Positions 49,836-60,090 of a DNA stretch of 64,000 bases are shown here, one piece after another. The stretch spans positions 37,451,375 through 37,515,374 of the forward strand of contig CAIIXF020000005.1 in assembly GCA_903813345.2 (NCBI GenBank), given 5' to 3'. Position 1 is the stretch's first letter. Each line of letters opens with the position of its first letter. Origin of the DNA: Owenia fusiformis. Lineage: Eukaryota; Annelida; Polychaeta; Sabellida; Oweniidae. The notes beneath the pieces were generated by a model that was not told the origin of the DNA, ran no database searches, and saw only the letters and a program-made list of their open reading frames with translations. The position numbers were made by a program, and so were the translations under genes.

Positions 49836-50697
49836 CTATTTTCCGTTCCAACCGTAGCTCAGACATTGTCCACATCTATTTTCTCTTGTGCTTGGGCATC
49901 TTAGGTGGTTAGGGCACGACCAGCATCTTGGTGAACACCCGCTTCTGCAGCACCTCGAACCAGAATTATCTGAAACAACAAATACACGTGTAGGAAACCA
50001 GAAAGGTGTCATGAGAGATATGAAATACTCAGATACTGCATATCATTAAAGGCATATTTTGTTATCGTTTACTGAGTATTTGAGATACTAATTAAATCTA
50101 ATAATTATCCTTTGACTAAAATCTGTAGCCTATCACATGGTGGAGTGGTGGGGGGGGGGTAGATGTTGTTTGTGAAGTACAGTACATATCAAACATCAAA
50201 TTGCTCCTTACTTCTTGGTTTGCAACCACACGGCTTCTCGCCAGGGACCCCGCAATCACATCCACCACTTGACAGGGGACACCTAAACGTAGATGGTCGA
50301 CATTGCCAGTTGCCACTGCAGTTACACTGGAAATAAGCGGCTGCAATACAAATAACATTGTTCATATTAACCATTTCATAAGCTTAAATTTCCTTCATAC
50401 AGAACAATATAGTTATCGAAATTGGAGTAAAATACATCTAAAATATAGTGTCCACTTGTGGTGGTGACGCAATTTTGTTTAACATAATCTCTTCATGGTG
50501 TTTAAGGCATTACAAATCAAGCCGACTTTCCCAATCTCCAGACACCCGGTTTTCCCACACAAAATTATCTCGTCAGAGTTTTAATACATTTGTTAATACA
50601 TCTTGAATACTAAAAAATAAAATTATGCTGTTTTTTACTCACCTGATATACAACTTGCAATAGCAAGAAGAACCAAGATTCCGATAATGCTCTTCAT
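49836..50697 (-). CDS. Small secreted cysteine-rich peptide, three exons
   Basis: Minus-strand exons are 50697-50643, 50340-50212 and 49969-49836. Both introns are phase 1 (G|GTGAGT...TTGCAG; A|GTAAGG...TTTCAG) and the joined frame gives 105 residues. Residues 1 to about 18 are a signal peptide (MKSIIGILVLLAIASC). The mature part of about 86 residues has 16 cysteines spaced C-x-C-x5-C-x6-C-x6-C-x-C-x7-C-x-C-x9-CC-x3-C-x3-C-x2-C-x5-C-x7-C-x2-C. It contains motifs such as GGCDCG, PCGCKPR and RCCRSGCSPRC. It is basic and glycine/proline-rich. A TATA box lies upstream. I do not recognise the family; the even cysteine number and phase-1 modules are typical of disulfide-rich secreted peptides. Function is unknown. 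If intron 2 is retained, the frame ends after SKEQFDV. Confidence 0.75.
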
Positions 50698-50755
50698 TTT
50701 TTATTTTTGTTCGCAGTCAATTCATGAACTGATACAAAAATCGTCAAACAACTAC

Positions 50756-50763
50756 TTTTATAC
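50756..50763 (-). promoter_or_regulatory. TATA box of the cysteine-rich peptide gene
   Basis: On the minus strand the sequence reads GTATAAAAGTAG, about 60 bp before the ATG. A start site some 30 bp downstream (near 50728) would leave a short A-rich leader. A strong TATA box is typical of inducible or tissue-restricted secreted-peptide genes. Confidence 0.65.
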
Positions 50764-51098
50764 ATTTCTGTACACATATTAACCTCAAACAACTGTGCTT
50801 ATCTTTGTCCCGATTCAAAGAAATTCGGTCGTCTTAAGCTGCATTGGAAATGGTTTAATTAATGGATCCTCCTCTGATTGGTCGTATGCTATCTTACATC
50901 CTAAGGCGTCCTTTGACGACCAGGATGTTTTTGACGTATACTCAAGGCAGCATTTCTTAACCACTAGGAGACGTGTCATCACAGAGATATATGATATCTG
51001 ATATCGTATTGTACTCTAAACAGTAAACATTGCGAATTAGGGTTTTCTGTTAGGCTATAACATTTAACAAATTCCAAGTCGTGATTTTTAAACCATGT

Positions 51099-52366
51099 CA
51101 GACTTGCCAACCTAAAATGAAAATTTTTCGGGAGATATAAAAAAAATTGCGGTACTTTAACGGGAGTTTTTTTCCAAATCCGGTAGTTTTTGCGGGAGTT
51201 TTTTGAAAAAAGCGGGAGTTTTTACGGGAGATTTTTGAAAAAACGGTAGTTTTTACGGGAGATTTTTAAAAAAACAAGAGTTTTTGCGGATATTTTGAAA
51301 AAAACGGGAGTTTTTACGGGAGATTTTTTAAAAAAGGTATTTTTCGCGGTAAATTTAAAAAAACGTGACTTTTTTACGGAAGATTTCAGAAAAAACGGGA
51401 GTTTTTGCGGTAGGTTCTGAAAAAACGGGAGTTTTTACGGTAGGTTTTGAAAAAACTGGAGTTTTTGCGGTAGATTTTTAAAAAACGGGAGTTTATACGG
51501 TAGATTTCTGAAAAAACGGGAGTTTTTACGGTAGATTTCTGAAAAACGGGAGTTTTTACGGTAGATTTCGGAAAAACGGGAGTTTTACAGAAGATTTCTG
51601 AAAAAACGGGAGTTTTTACGGTAGATTTTGAAAAAACGAGAGTTTTTACGGTAGATTTTGAAAAAACTGGAGTTTTTACGGTAGATTTTGAAAAAACTGG
51701 AGTTTTTACGGTAGATTTCTGAAAAACGGGAGTTTTTACTTTAGATTTTGAAAAACGGGAGTTTCTACGGAAGATTCTGAAAGAACGGGAGTTTTTACGG
51801 TAGATTTCGGAAAAAACGGGAGTTCTTACGGTAGGTTTCTGAAAAAACGAGTGTTTTTACGGTAGATTTTGAAAAAAACGTGAGTTTTTACGGTAGATTT
51901 CTGAAAAAACGGGAGTTTTTACGGTAGATTTTGAAAACGAATTGATCAAAGCTAAGTAAAATGTATATGTGGCGTTCACTATATGCTAAGGGCAATCTGC
52001 GTGAGGTTCCATTTTTAGGTTCGGTTTTTCGCGCATGAGCATTAAATCCAGCGATTTAATTACGGGAGATTTTAAGGGAGTTATACCAGAAAACGGGAGA
52101 TTTTACGGGAGTTATACCAAGAATACGGGAGATTTTATGGGAGTTATACCAGAAAAATGGGAGATTTTACGGGAGATTTCAGCAAAAATACGGGAGATTT
52201 TACGGCCATATTTTTAAAAAAAATTACGGGAGATTTTAGTAGAAATACGGTACGGGAGTTTACGGGAGTTTTTACGGGAGAAAACAGTACGGGAGTTTGG
52301 TATTTTTTACGGAAAAACAAAAAATTTACGGAGATTCCCGTAAAAAACGGGAGGTTGGCAAGTCTG
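51099..52366. mobile_element. TIR-bounded minisatellite element, 1268 bp
   Basis: CAGACTTGCCAACCT (51099-51113) is exactly inverted at 52352-52366, and both sides are flanked by CATGT (51094-51098, 52367-52371), a 5-bp target duplication. Inside are about 25-30 units of roughly 30 bp close to ACGGGAGTTTTTACGGTAGA plus TTTCTGAAAA (51120-51940). A unique segment of about 110 bp follows, then a second array of ACGGGAGATTTTACGGGAGT units (52060-52350). There is no transposase. Open frames in the array are artefacts of its periodicity. Confidence 0.85.
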
Positions 52367-52639
52367 CATGTGTAATATTAGTCCATAGATATATATGCGC
52401 ATTGAATATTATTGTCTGTTCTGAACATTTGTCAAGAATCAGGCATAGGCAGCTGCGATAGTATAATCTAAATGGTAACTTTTCAGCTTTTGAAGCGACA
52501 TTATGACATTTGGTGCGAAAATAAAGGGATTATATATTTCACTTATAGTTTTCTCAGCGTGTCCTTGGAACGAAAAGGGGGAAATATTTTCTTAACTTTC
52601 TGAAGCATTTTTACTTTTCCAGGTATTTTTCTTTTACAA

Positions 52640-53390
52640 AATTACCTCATAAAATTACTGTTAACATCGACAAGGGGCTTTAACAATGGAGGACACCTGA
52701 AATTATTTATCAGTTTGTTAAAGCTTCTAAATGATGAAAAAGTCAAAAACTGAATTTCCCTCGATAAAAATGGCGGTCATTTTGAAATAGGAGGGGGATT
52801 TCTTGTATTCGTAATAAACAAAAGCAACCTAAAACTAGAATCATATTGACAGAGGTTTGGCTCATTTCCTGTACACAAGTCTCCATAGGCAAGATTTTAG
52901 GATGGAAAATCCCAAAATGGCCGAAAATCCGACAATAAAACTTGCCAATTTTTTTTTACAAAATTAAAAATTAACTACTGTTAACAGTGCCATGGGGTCC
53001 AAAAGTGAATTTTGCACGACAAAACTGGCGGCCATTTTGGAAATAGTCGAGCTTTTGTATTAAAGTAACCTAAATCTAGAACCCCATCGACAGAGATTTT
53101 AAAAAGTGGCATTGTAGTTGACACGGACAGAATGGTGATAGTGGTGAATGATCGCTAAAATGGCCGACAATAAAAAAGCAGATATAAATTTTGCCGAATT
53201 CTTTGTTATTAAATTACTTTATAAAAATACTGTTTACAGCCACATGGGTTTTTACCATGCAGGACACCTGAAATTATTGATAAAGCTACTAAATGGTGCA
53301 AAATTACATGTAGATGTTGCGTTGAATAAAAATGACTTAAAATGGAAATCCTATAGACAGAGGTTTTAAAAGTGACACTATTTGTTTAGA
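52640..53390. repeat. Three diverged direct repeats (~220-280 bp)
   Basis: Each unit carries TACAAAATTA or ATTAAATTACTTTA, an ACTGTTAACA/ACTGTTTACA word, CATGG(G)GT, an AAAATGGCGGTCATTTTG-like stretch, and GACAGAG(G/A)TTT near its end. GGACACCTGAAATTATT appears in the first and third. There is no coding frame. Confidence 0.65.
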
Positions 53391-54489
53391 GACGGACAAG
53401 TAAGTGATTGCTAGTCTGATAGCTTACCATGTGAGCTAAAAACTAAGAATCTCTCAACTTTTCGAGACAGGTTTAAGTTGAACTGGTGTAACAGAAATAA
53501 TGGTCCCCTGGGTTATGTCCGCCATTTTTGACAACGGTATCTGACTTTACCGTTGTCAGGCTATTCCGGTGTGATAATAGGGCCTGTCTGTACATTCACA
53601 TTCAATAACCTTGATTTAAGAAATAGCGTGCCGAAATACAGGGGCGTTCCCTGGCTCGAAAAAGCCCCCTCCCCCTCCTTCAGAAAATATGAATACAAAA
53701 TTGGCACTAAATAAGATAAACCTTGTGTGTCACGTACGTAAGTTGATTCTTCTGCGAATTCCTGAATGAATTGACGGGTGCCAAGTCTACGAAAAACGAA
53801 GTCTAGTGTTCTTCGAGGAAATATCCTTGATCATGTATTGTTTATAATTGAATTATTTCCACCAAACGATGATCTCTTATCTAAAAGCGAGGGGTAAGTG
53901 AGGGGTGGAACTTGATACAGAAAAATCCACCCGCTCTCTAGATACACAATGTACCTAGAACCTCCGTAAGTATGAAATATTGGAGTATTGAATTATATAT
54001 ATCGTACTGCTTGATCGATTAATCGATTAAACTGTGGACTTCTGCGAAATTCTATATTGACATCACCGTTGTGGAACACTTGAAGTCGCAGAGATTGGAG
54101 TTAAAGGCCCCATATAAAGTTTAAACTAAGGTTACCGCGAGCGCTCAAGCAATTAATACCCGTTACGAGCTGTATCAGTACACAGGATGAATATCGTATC
54201 GGTTTTCGAAATGAATATACATAATTTCAAGTTTTCGAAGCATTAATCAGGTCAAAAAATAACAAATGACCGAATGTTTTGATCTGAAGTTATAATAACT
54301 TACTTGTCAATACATAATGAGCATAGTATCAGTTGTACGGGGGAGATTCAATCAAATAAACGAGAGAGAAAATGCTTAATCTCAGTATTGCTTGTACGTT
54401 CTCTTGATGTGAAAAATTTCTCAGGTGGTTTTTCAAGTCTTGATAAGTAATATTTAAATGCTTAGACTTTATTTTCAAACTTAACACAG

Positions 54490-54564
54490 GGCCTTTTGAT
54501 ATATGGATGTGACATCAAGAACCATTCAACTCTAGATGAGCACCTGTGGTATGAACTGGATCAG
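54490..54564 (+). CDS. Candidate orphan exon (phase 0-0)
   Basis: The acceptor ACTTAACACAG and strong donor GATCAG|GTAAGA enclose 25 codons that include LLIYGCDIKNHSTLDEHLWY and ELDQ. Only one frame is open. Splicing to the acceptor before the TRIM-like ATG would hit TGA at once, so it is either 5' leader of that gene or part of another, unidentified gene. Confidence 0.35.
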
Positions 54565-54844
54565 GTAAGAATGTGGTAAATCATGTTCAACATAAAATAA
54601 AGGTTCAAAATTATCAGTTGTTAGTAAAAGAAACAAACGAATGTTTTAAAATAGTCTATGTTCCAAGGTTCAATTAAATGCAACTCAAGTTCTGTGAAGA
54701 CATATACTTACGATGACAAACCCTTTTATATACTGTATTTGCTTTGCGATTCTTCAGAAATTATAATGACTTCTGCGACATGCGCCGATACATACAAAGG
54801 AATATAATACAAGGTGAGGGGTATTCGCCTGTATTATTATAGCT

Positions 54845-54973
54845 ATAGGCTTAGTCTAACTTTTTGTGGGGTCGGCGGTTGGTGTGCGGCGGTTAATGTT
54901 CAACGTTCTTCGTTGGCGTCTGTAACAAATGTAAAGTGGTCACATTTTGCATGTTAATGCCTTGTTTTTTCAG
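54845..54973. repeat. Dispersed repeat copy in the TRIM-like leader intron
   Basis: GGCGGTTGGTGTGCGGCGGT, GTTCTTCGTTGGCGTCTGTA, ACAAATGTAAAGTGGTCACA and TTTGCATGTTAATGCCTTG match the order of words in the 23.8 kb copy. The repeat runs straight into the acceptor (GTTTTTTCAG) in front of the TRIM-like start, so it may have supplied that splice site. Confidence 0.5.
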
Positions 54974-54988
54974 TGAACTTAGACAAAC

Positions 54989-57900
54989 ATGGCGGGTGTG
55001 ATTGAGGGACAAATTAAAGACACACTTACATGTAAAGTCTGCTACCAAGTGTTCAATAATCCTAAAACGCTACCATGTATGCACATGTATTGTTGCGGCT
55101 GCCTTGATAAACTGGCTATCAAGGAATCAGATGGAAATAAAGTGAAATGTCCAGAATGCAGGCAAGTACACGTTGTGCCTGAAAAAGGAGTTGAGGATTT
55201 CAAGGTCAGTTTTACGACTAAGACATTAGTGGAGATTTTCACTGCAGTTGACACAGAAAACACGCCACGGTGTGAAAGATGTAGAGTACAAAAGGACACA
55301 AACGCTGTTTTCAAATGTTTAGAATGCAACAAGGCATTTTGCAAATCCTGCATGAACAATCATGATGAATTCATTACGGGCCATACAATCGTTGATCTTA
55401 CAGGCAATGAGTCTCACGACATGCGGAGGGCCCTCGAGACGGTGAAGGATCGTACGATTAACTGTTCGAAGCACAACATCCCTTTGCAGATTTATTGCAA
55501 GATCGATAGGTGCGCCTTGTGCGCTACTTGTTACGTAATCGATCATTCAGGGCACGATTGTATGGACATAAACCAAGCTGCCCAGGCCAATGTTAAACAA
55601 ATTGGGGAAGTACTAATACACGGTCATAATTTGCTGAAACATTATGAAGCTGCTATACACGATACCCATGAAACAAAAGACGCCATGGAGACAAAGATGG
55701 ATAATGCTGTAGATGAACTGACTAACGATATGAATGCGACAATCCAACACATCCGTGATACATACACACATGATATCAACACTATACAAACGAACAAAGA
55801 CACGTGTACAAAGCAAACGATCGCACACTTGGGGTTTCTGGAACTACAGAAGAGTCTAATTGAGAGCACGATGAACCAACTGTCCACTGTGAAAGAGTAT
55901 GGTCACAGTGCGGAACTTGCTAACATGACTCCGGAGATTGACTCAAAGCTCGAGATATGGAAGAGTGTTCCAGATCTTAGATTTGATTATACAGGTAAGC
56001 TGTTTGGACATTTATGATATTTCACATCTATTCCATGTGCATTTTCTTAGACTTATGGAACTGATACACGGTTTTAATTAAAAAAATGTCGTTGGAATTA
56101 TTGGAGGTATAGACCTTGACATAATGATACAGGATGCCATGTTCCTTAGTTAGGCGCTCGCCGTTCGGCGTCTGTACTAAATGGCAAGTGGTGACATTTT
56201 CCTTGTTTATTTATGTGTAACACTTTGTTTGTCTACACCAATTAGATCTACTCAAAATAGAATTCAATAGTCACATGGAATTTTTAGATTTAGACAACGT
56301 CCTGCGAAGACAAGCTCAAAAAGCACTCAAGCTCGAATGGCAAACATTAGATTTAAAGGAACCAAAGGTGGAAAAAGAAGTTGAGGAAGACACAGATGCA
56401 GATTATGTTAATCCATATGAGGTAAATGACATTGCTCACTTTTTAAAGTTAGTTTCCATGCGATATACAAAAAATAATCGAAATAAATTAATGTTGGATG
56501 GAGGGGGGAGGGGGTGGATGGAGGGGGGGGTGGATGGAGGGGGGAGTTATATGTCTTTACGATGGAACAGATTCACAAGAACTCGTGTATTTGAAAAAAC
56601 TAAACTCAGTACCCCAGTAAGAAATTGGATATTATATCTCTGGAGAATGAAAAATGGGACAATTTTGAGTTATAAGAATAAATTCAAGTAGCATGTCTTA
56701 TCATGTCTTATATACACGTTACTCCCCCCCCCTCCATCCACTCCCCCCCTCCATCCAATATTATTTTATTTCGATTATTTTTTGTATAATGCGTGGAAAC
56801 TAACTTTAAAAAGTGAGCAATGTCATTAGTATTGTGATAATAACGTCCCTTATACCTATTTATTACAGGTCGTGTAGACCATTGTTGCCTGATTTATAGC
56901 AAAAACATTGACTTTTGCACGTTAGTGATGATGCGCCTTTTTAATAGATCTCATATCTTAGAAGCGTATCAGTTCAAAACAAAAATAGTAGAAGACCTAA
57001 CATATTTAGCCATGCACTGCGCCTATTCATTAAGCAATTCAGTTGTATGTTAATTTTCTCTTAAAAGTATAAAACTTCCAAATTTGTTGAGATTTCTTGC
57101 AGAAACCGCCCATTCCCCCCCCCCTCCATCCATTTTGTACGATCACCGGGCGTGCTTTTAGTAATTTCCATATTATAGTAGACGCGATTCCAATTATCAA
57201 TTAGTTATCAATTTTTACTTGATACTTAATGTGAATTCCCAGAACTGCCCATAGTATTGACATATTGAACAGTCATGTAAAAATAAGACTGATCTATAGG
57301 TACCCTACTATCGCCATCTTTAATTTTTACAAATAACAGTGCTACAGTGCCTCGGGATGTCATCGCCTAATTTGGTAAACGCCTAGGTTCAGGTCGTTTT
57401 AGATTAGAACAAGTTTTTTACAATATTTATTTTAAATTCAAATTCTTCCTCTTTTCACATCGAGCCACCACATGCAATGACAATGTCAATCATGCTTCTG
57501 TACGAAATTCGCTAAATATAGGAATACGATCTCAAAGGAAGTTTGACATCCTAAAAAGGCACAGACATCCTGCACTCGGGATGATGGTTTTTCCATTTAA
57601 ATATCACACTTTTAATTAATTTGCACACCCTAGCCCCTGTTCATGTATGAATGTATCTCTACTATAGAATGTAAAATTCGTCTTGTCCAGAGATCAATAT
57701 TTGTTCTGAGGTATTCAGCTTCTGAGAATTTCTGTGTTTAAAGTTCCCTGGTACGTGTAGGTTTTCCCACCTCTTTTGTTTTGTCGTATTGGATTAAGTT
57801 GATACGTATATTCTGAGTATGGTTATTGTGTTTTTCGGACTAAGCAACCACAAGAAAAGGAATACAACATGTGGGGTTCCAACCATGATGATGTAAATAT

Positions 57901-59022
57901 GGCGTCAGATGAGCGTAACGATTCTCGAAACGATCGTGACGTCCGACCCATACTAGCCGACGAACAGCCTCATGGGCCTATCCAATGTCCCGGACCTCCT
58001 GAAATCATCAAAAACACTGTATCTTCATGGCCAGAATCACCCAACAGTACTTCGTTTGAACCAATTCGAAATGCTTCAAGTATTTGCCAATCCCCACCGC
58101 AGGAGCATAGCATAACGGACATTCGTCCAAATCAGGCATCTCCCCACTCGACAACTATTGACTATGGACATTTGGCATCATTTACAAATCCTTCAAGTCA
58201 AATTCCGGCTGCTCTTTTCCAGACTCCCCAAAAACCACCTGACCATATCTCGGGCTACTCGCCACATGATTCACAGGGGTCTTTCTCTGGTATAAGACTA
58301 GGGGAACCAAACCAACGTATGATGCAGGGAGATTTCAACGGGAATCCAAGCTATCAATGTCCTGGCGGCAACATTGGATGGGCTCAACCACAGCCTCCTC
58401 CTGGGTTTCATGGACCAATGCAACCTATACAAACCGTAAGAATTAATTTGTATCAATCGTTTTGACCGAATTGATCGTTTTAGTTTTTTCACTTTATTTA
58501 ATAGAACCTCATTTTTTAAAAGCAGAATCAAAGTTATAGGGATGACAAAATTGCAAGCAACATTCCAATAGATTCTTTTAATATCTCAAATAAATATAAT
58601 ATCTCTCTGTAATCGCATGTAACCACAACTATAGAGAAATGAACATTATATTATAAATAGCTTTAGTTTTACTCAAATAAAGTATGCATTATCATGGGAT
58701 TAATAGAAAATAGACATGACAAGGATTGGCATTTACGATATTGTAAAATTGAGGAACTGTTTTGTTGAGGTTGCTCGCTAGATCTGATACTATAGTATCG
58801 TGAATACTTCATTAGACCGTTTAATTACTTTTTTAGTTCCCAGCTGCACAAGCGTTGCCAACGAGTAGCTCACAACCAGATATGATACAAGAGATGATGG
58901 AACTGATGAAATCACAGGCGGAGAGACAGAAAGAACAGGACGAGAAACAACAGGAGCTTCTCAAACAAATTGAAGAACTGAAACAGTCAAAGAGCCGGGA
59001 CCAACTCCAGTGTATCATATAA
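54989..59022 (+). CDS. TRIM-like RING / two B-box / coiled-coil protein, 3' end truncated by an LTR
   Basis: Probably an E3 ubiquitin ligase. Exons are 54989-55994, 56246-56421, 57845-58435 and 58837-59022, all phase-compatible, giving 652 residues. The RING is C3HC4 at 15-57 (CKVCYQVF...LPCMHMYCCGC...CPEC). A B-box1-like zinc site spans 95-132. A canonical B-box2 uses C159, H162, C170, D173, C178, C181, H186 and H189. Residues about 195-310 are probably coiled coil. Exon 3 encodes a low-complexity Pro/Ser/Gln-rich tail, and exon 4 a second short coil (EMMELMKSQAERQKEQDEKQ). There is no B30.2 or NHL domain. An acceptor (TTTTTTCAG at 54965-54973) before the ATG implies a 5'UTR intron. The last three residues and the stop lie inside a retrotransposon LTR. 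Exons 1 and 2 are secure; the link from exon 2 to exon 3 is phase-supported only. Confidence 0.72.
56423..56836. repeat. Foldback with GGATGGAGGGG tracts at a splice donor
   Basis: The left arm starts inside the donor GAG|GTAAATGACATTGCTCAC and runs through TTTTTAAAGTTAGTTTCCAT to a GGATGGAGGGGGG tract. The right arm (about 56715-56836) is its complement, ending GTGAGCAATGTCATTA. Arms are about 120 bp each and separated by about 170 bp. A further CCCCTCCATCCATT tract occurs at 57.12 kb. The foldback occupies the start of TRIM-like intron 2. Confidence 0.85.
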
Positions 59023-59161
59023 CAAAACAGCATTTACAAGTGTTACAACTTTGAGATTGTTCTATATTCTTTTAAACCGGATGTCGCACATGTATGTATA
59101 TGGTAAAACTCCACGGTTATCAATAAAGGTCTCACCACTAAATACATATAATCATATGACA
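59011..59161 (-). mobile_element. LTR of the Ty3/Gypsy element (3' LTR)
   Basis: On the minus strand the 151-bp segment starts TGTCATATGATTATATG and ends TTATATGATACA, i.e. TG...CA with short inverted ends. It directly follows a purine-rich polypurine tract (59162-59175, AAAAGGGAAGA on the minus strand) and the integrase stop codon. On its plus side it abuts TRIM-like exon 4 (CTCCAG at 59005-59010). No second LTR was found, so ends and length come from terminal motifs, not pairwise comparison. Confidence 0.68.
59122..59127 (+). terminator. AATAAA inside the LTR, usable by the TRIM-like gene
   Basis: A plus-strand AATAAA 100 bp after the exon-4 stop lies within the antisense LTR. It could end the TRIM-like transcript. 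Whether it is used is unknown. Confidence 0.4.
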
Positions 59162-59183
59162 TCTTCCCTTTTAAGATACTTGT

Positions 59184-60014
59184 TCACAAATCAAGCCTTG
59201 TAGGAGGCTTCCTTAGTCTTTGAGGATATCGTCTTTCTGGCGATACAATTGATGACGGCTGTGCATCAATTACAGAAGGAACAGTTCCTATTGGTTCTAC
59301 AGCAGCCATAGGAGTGTGATATTTGTCTCTAATCAGTGTGTTTACTACAGATGTAGTTACATTGTCAGTTATCGGGTTTTCCACACTTGAATGTCTTGGG
59401 TAATCCACAGTGTTGAATACAGGCAAGTCACTTGGTGGTGATTCAACACTTGGCGTATGTCCAGTTTGCTGTAAATGACGACGATTACGTCTATATAATG
59501 TCTCGCCTTTTTGAACCAGATATGATCGATTACTGGAATCTGGCTGACTTTGAACTACAACAGCCGGATGACTCCAGAGTTTTTCCTGATCACTTTTAAT
59601 TCTCACATAATCACCAGTATTCAGTGGTTTCAGTGGTTTCGCACCATGGCGCCTATTATAGTATTTTGCATATGATGCGTTTGCATGACTGTCTGAAAGC
59701 CGAACTTTGGACTCTATTGGCCAATTAGGCTCAAGATTTTCAGGGAGGGTTGGAAGATTAGTCCTAAGCTCCCTACCCATGAGTAGTTTAGCAGGGGAAA
59801 TCTTTGTTGGGGTTGTGGGTGTACTATGATAACTAAGTAAAGCTAGCCATGGTTCAGTCTGTCTAAGCATTCGTTTAGCAGTCTGTACAGCCCTCTCTGC
59901 CTCTCCATTTGCAGATGGAAAGCGAGGACTACTGGTCATGTGCTTTATGTCATACTGTTCACAGAATACATGAAATTCATGAGAAGAAAATTGCAGGCCA
60001 TTGTCTGATACCAA
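59184..60014 (-). pseudogene. Ty3/Gypsy integrase, C-terminal part
   Basis: VSDNGLQFSSHEF contains the second catalytic Asp of the integrase core, and PSANGEAERAVQTAKRML the catalytic Glu. Downstream are the K02A2.6-style YHSTP and LLMGRELRTNLP motifs, a GDYVRI SH3-like C-terminal domain and a low-complexity tail ending YPQRLRKPPTRLDL. The ATG is internal; upstream codons in this frame continue to about 60.06 kb and are cut off from pol by the frame break. Confidence 0.9.
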
Positions 60015-60090
60015 TACCTCAGGTATGCCATGACGGGCAAAAAGTGCCTTGAGTTTACGGATGATCTCAAATGTAGTAGTTAAGTACGGG

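Noticed and set aside
52035-52375. Open frames with GDF/TGDF repeats
   Set aside because: They are created by the periodic CGGGAGATTTTA array and have no splice or start context.
55042-55887. Minus-strand frames opposite TRIM-like exon 1
   Set aside because: Shadows of the RING/B-box coding exon; cysteine content reflects the complementary codons.
56275-56691. Readthrough frame continuing past exon 2 with WMEGGVDGGG
   Set aside because: The part after 56421 is the G-rich foldback in the intron; the coding segment ends at the GTAAAT donor.
57869-58465. Separate single-exon gene starting at the ATG at 57869
   Set aside because: The frame is open upstream to an acceptor at 57843-57844 that joins TRIM-like exon 2 in phase 0, and it ends at a donor joined in phase to exon 4. 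An internal exon is the simpler reading, although an independent start cannot be excluded.
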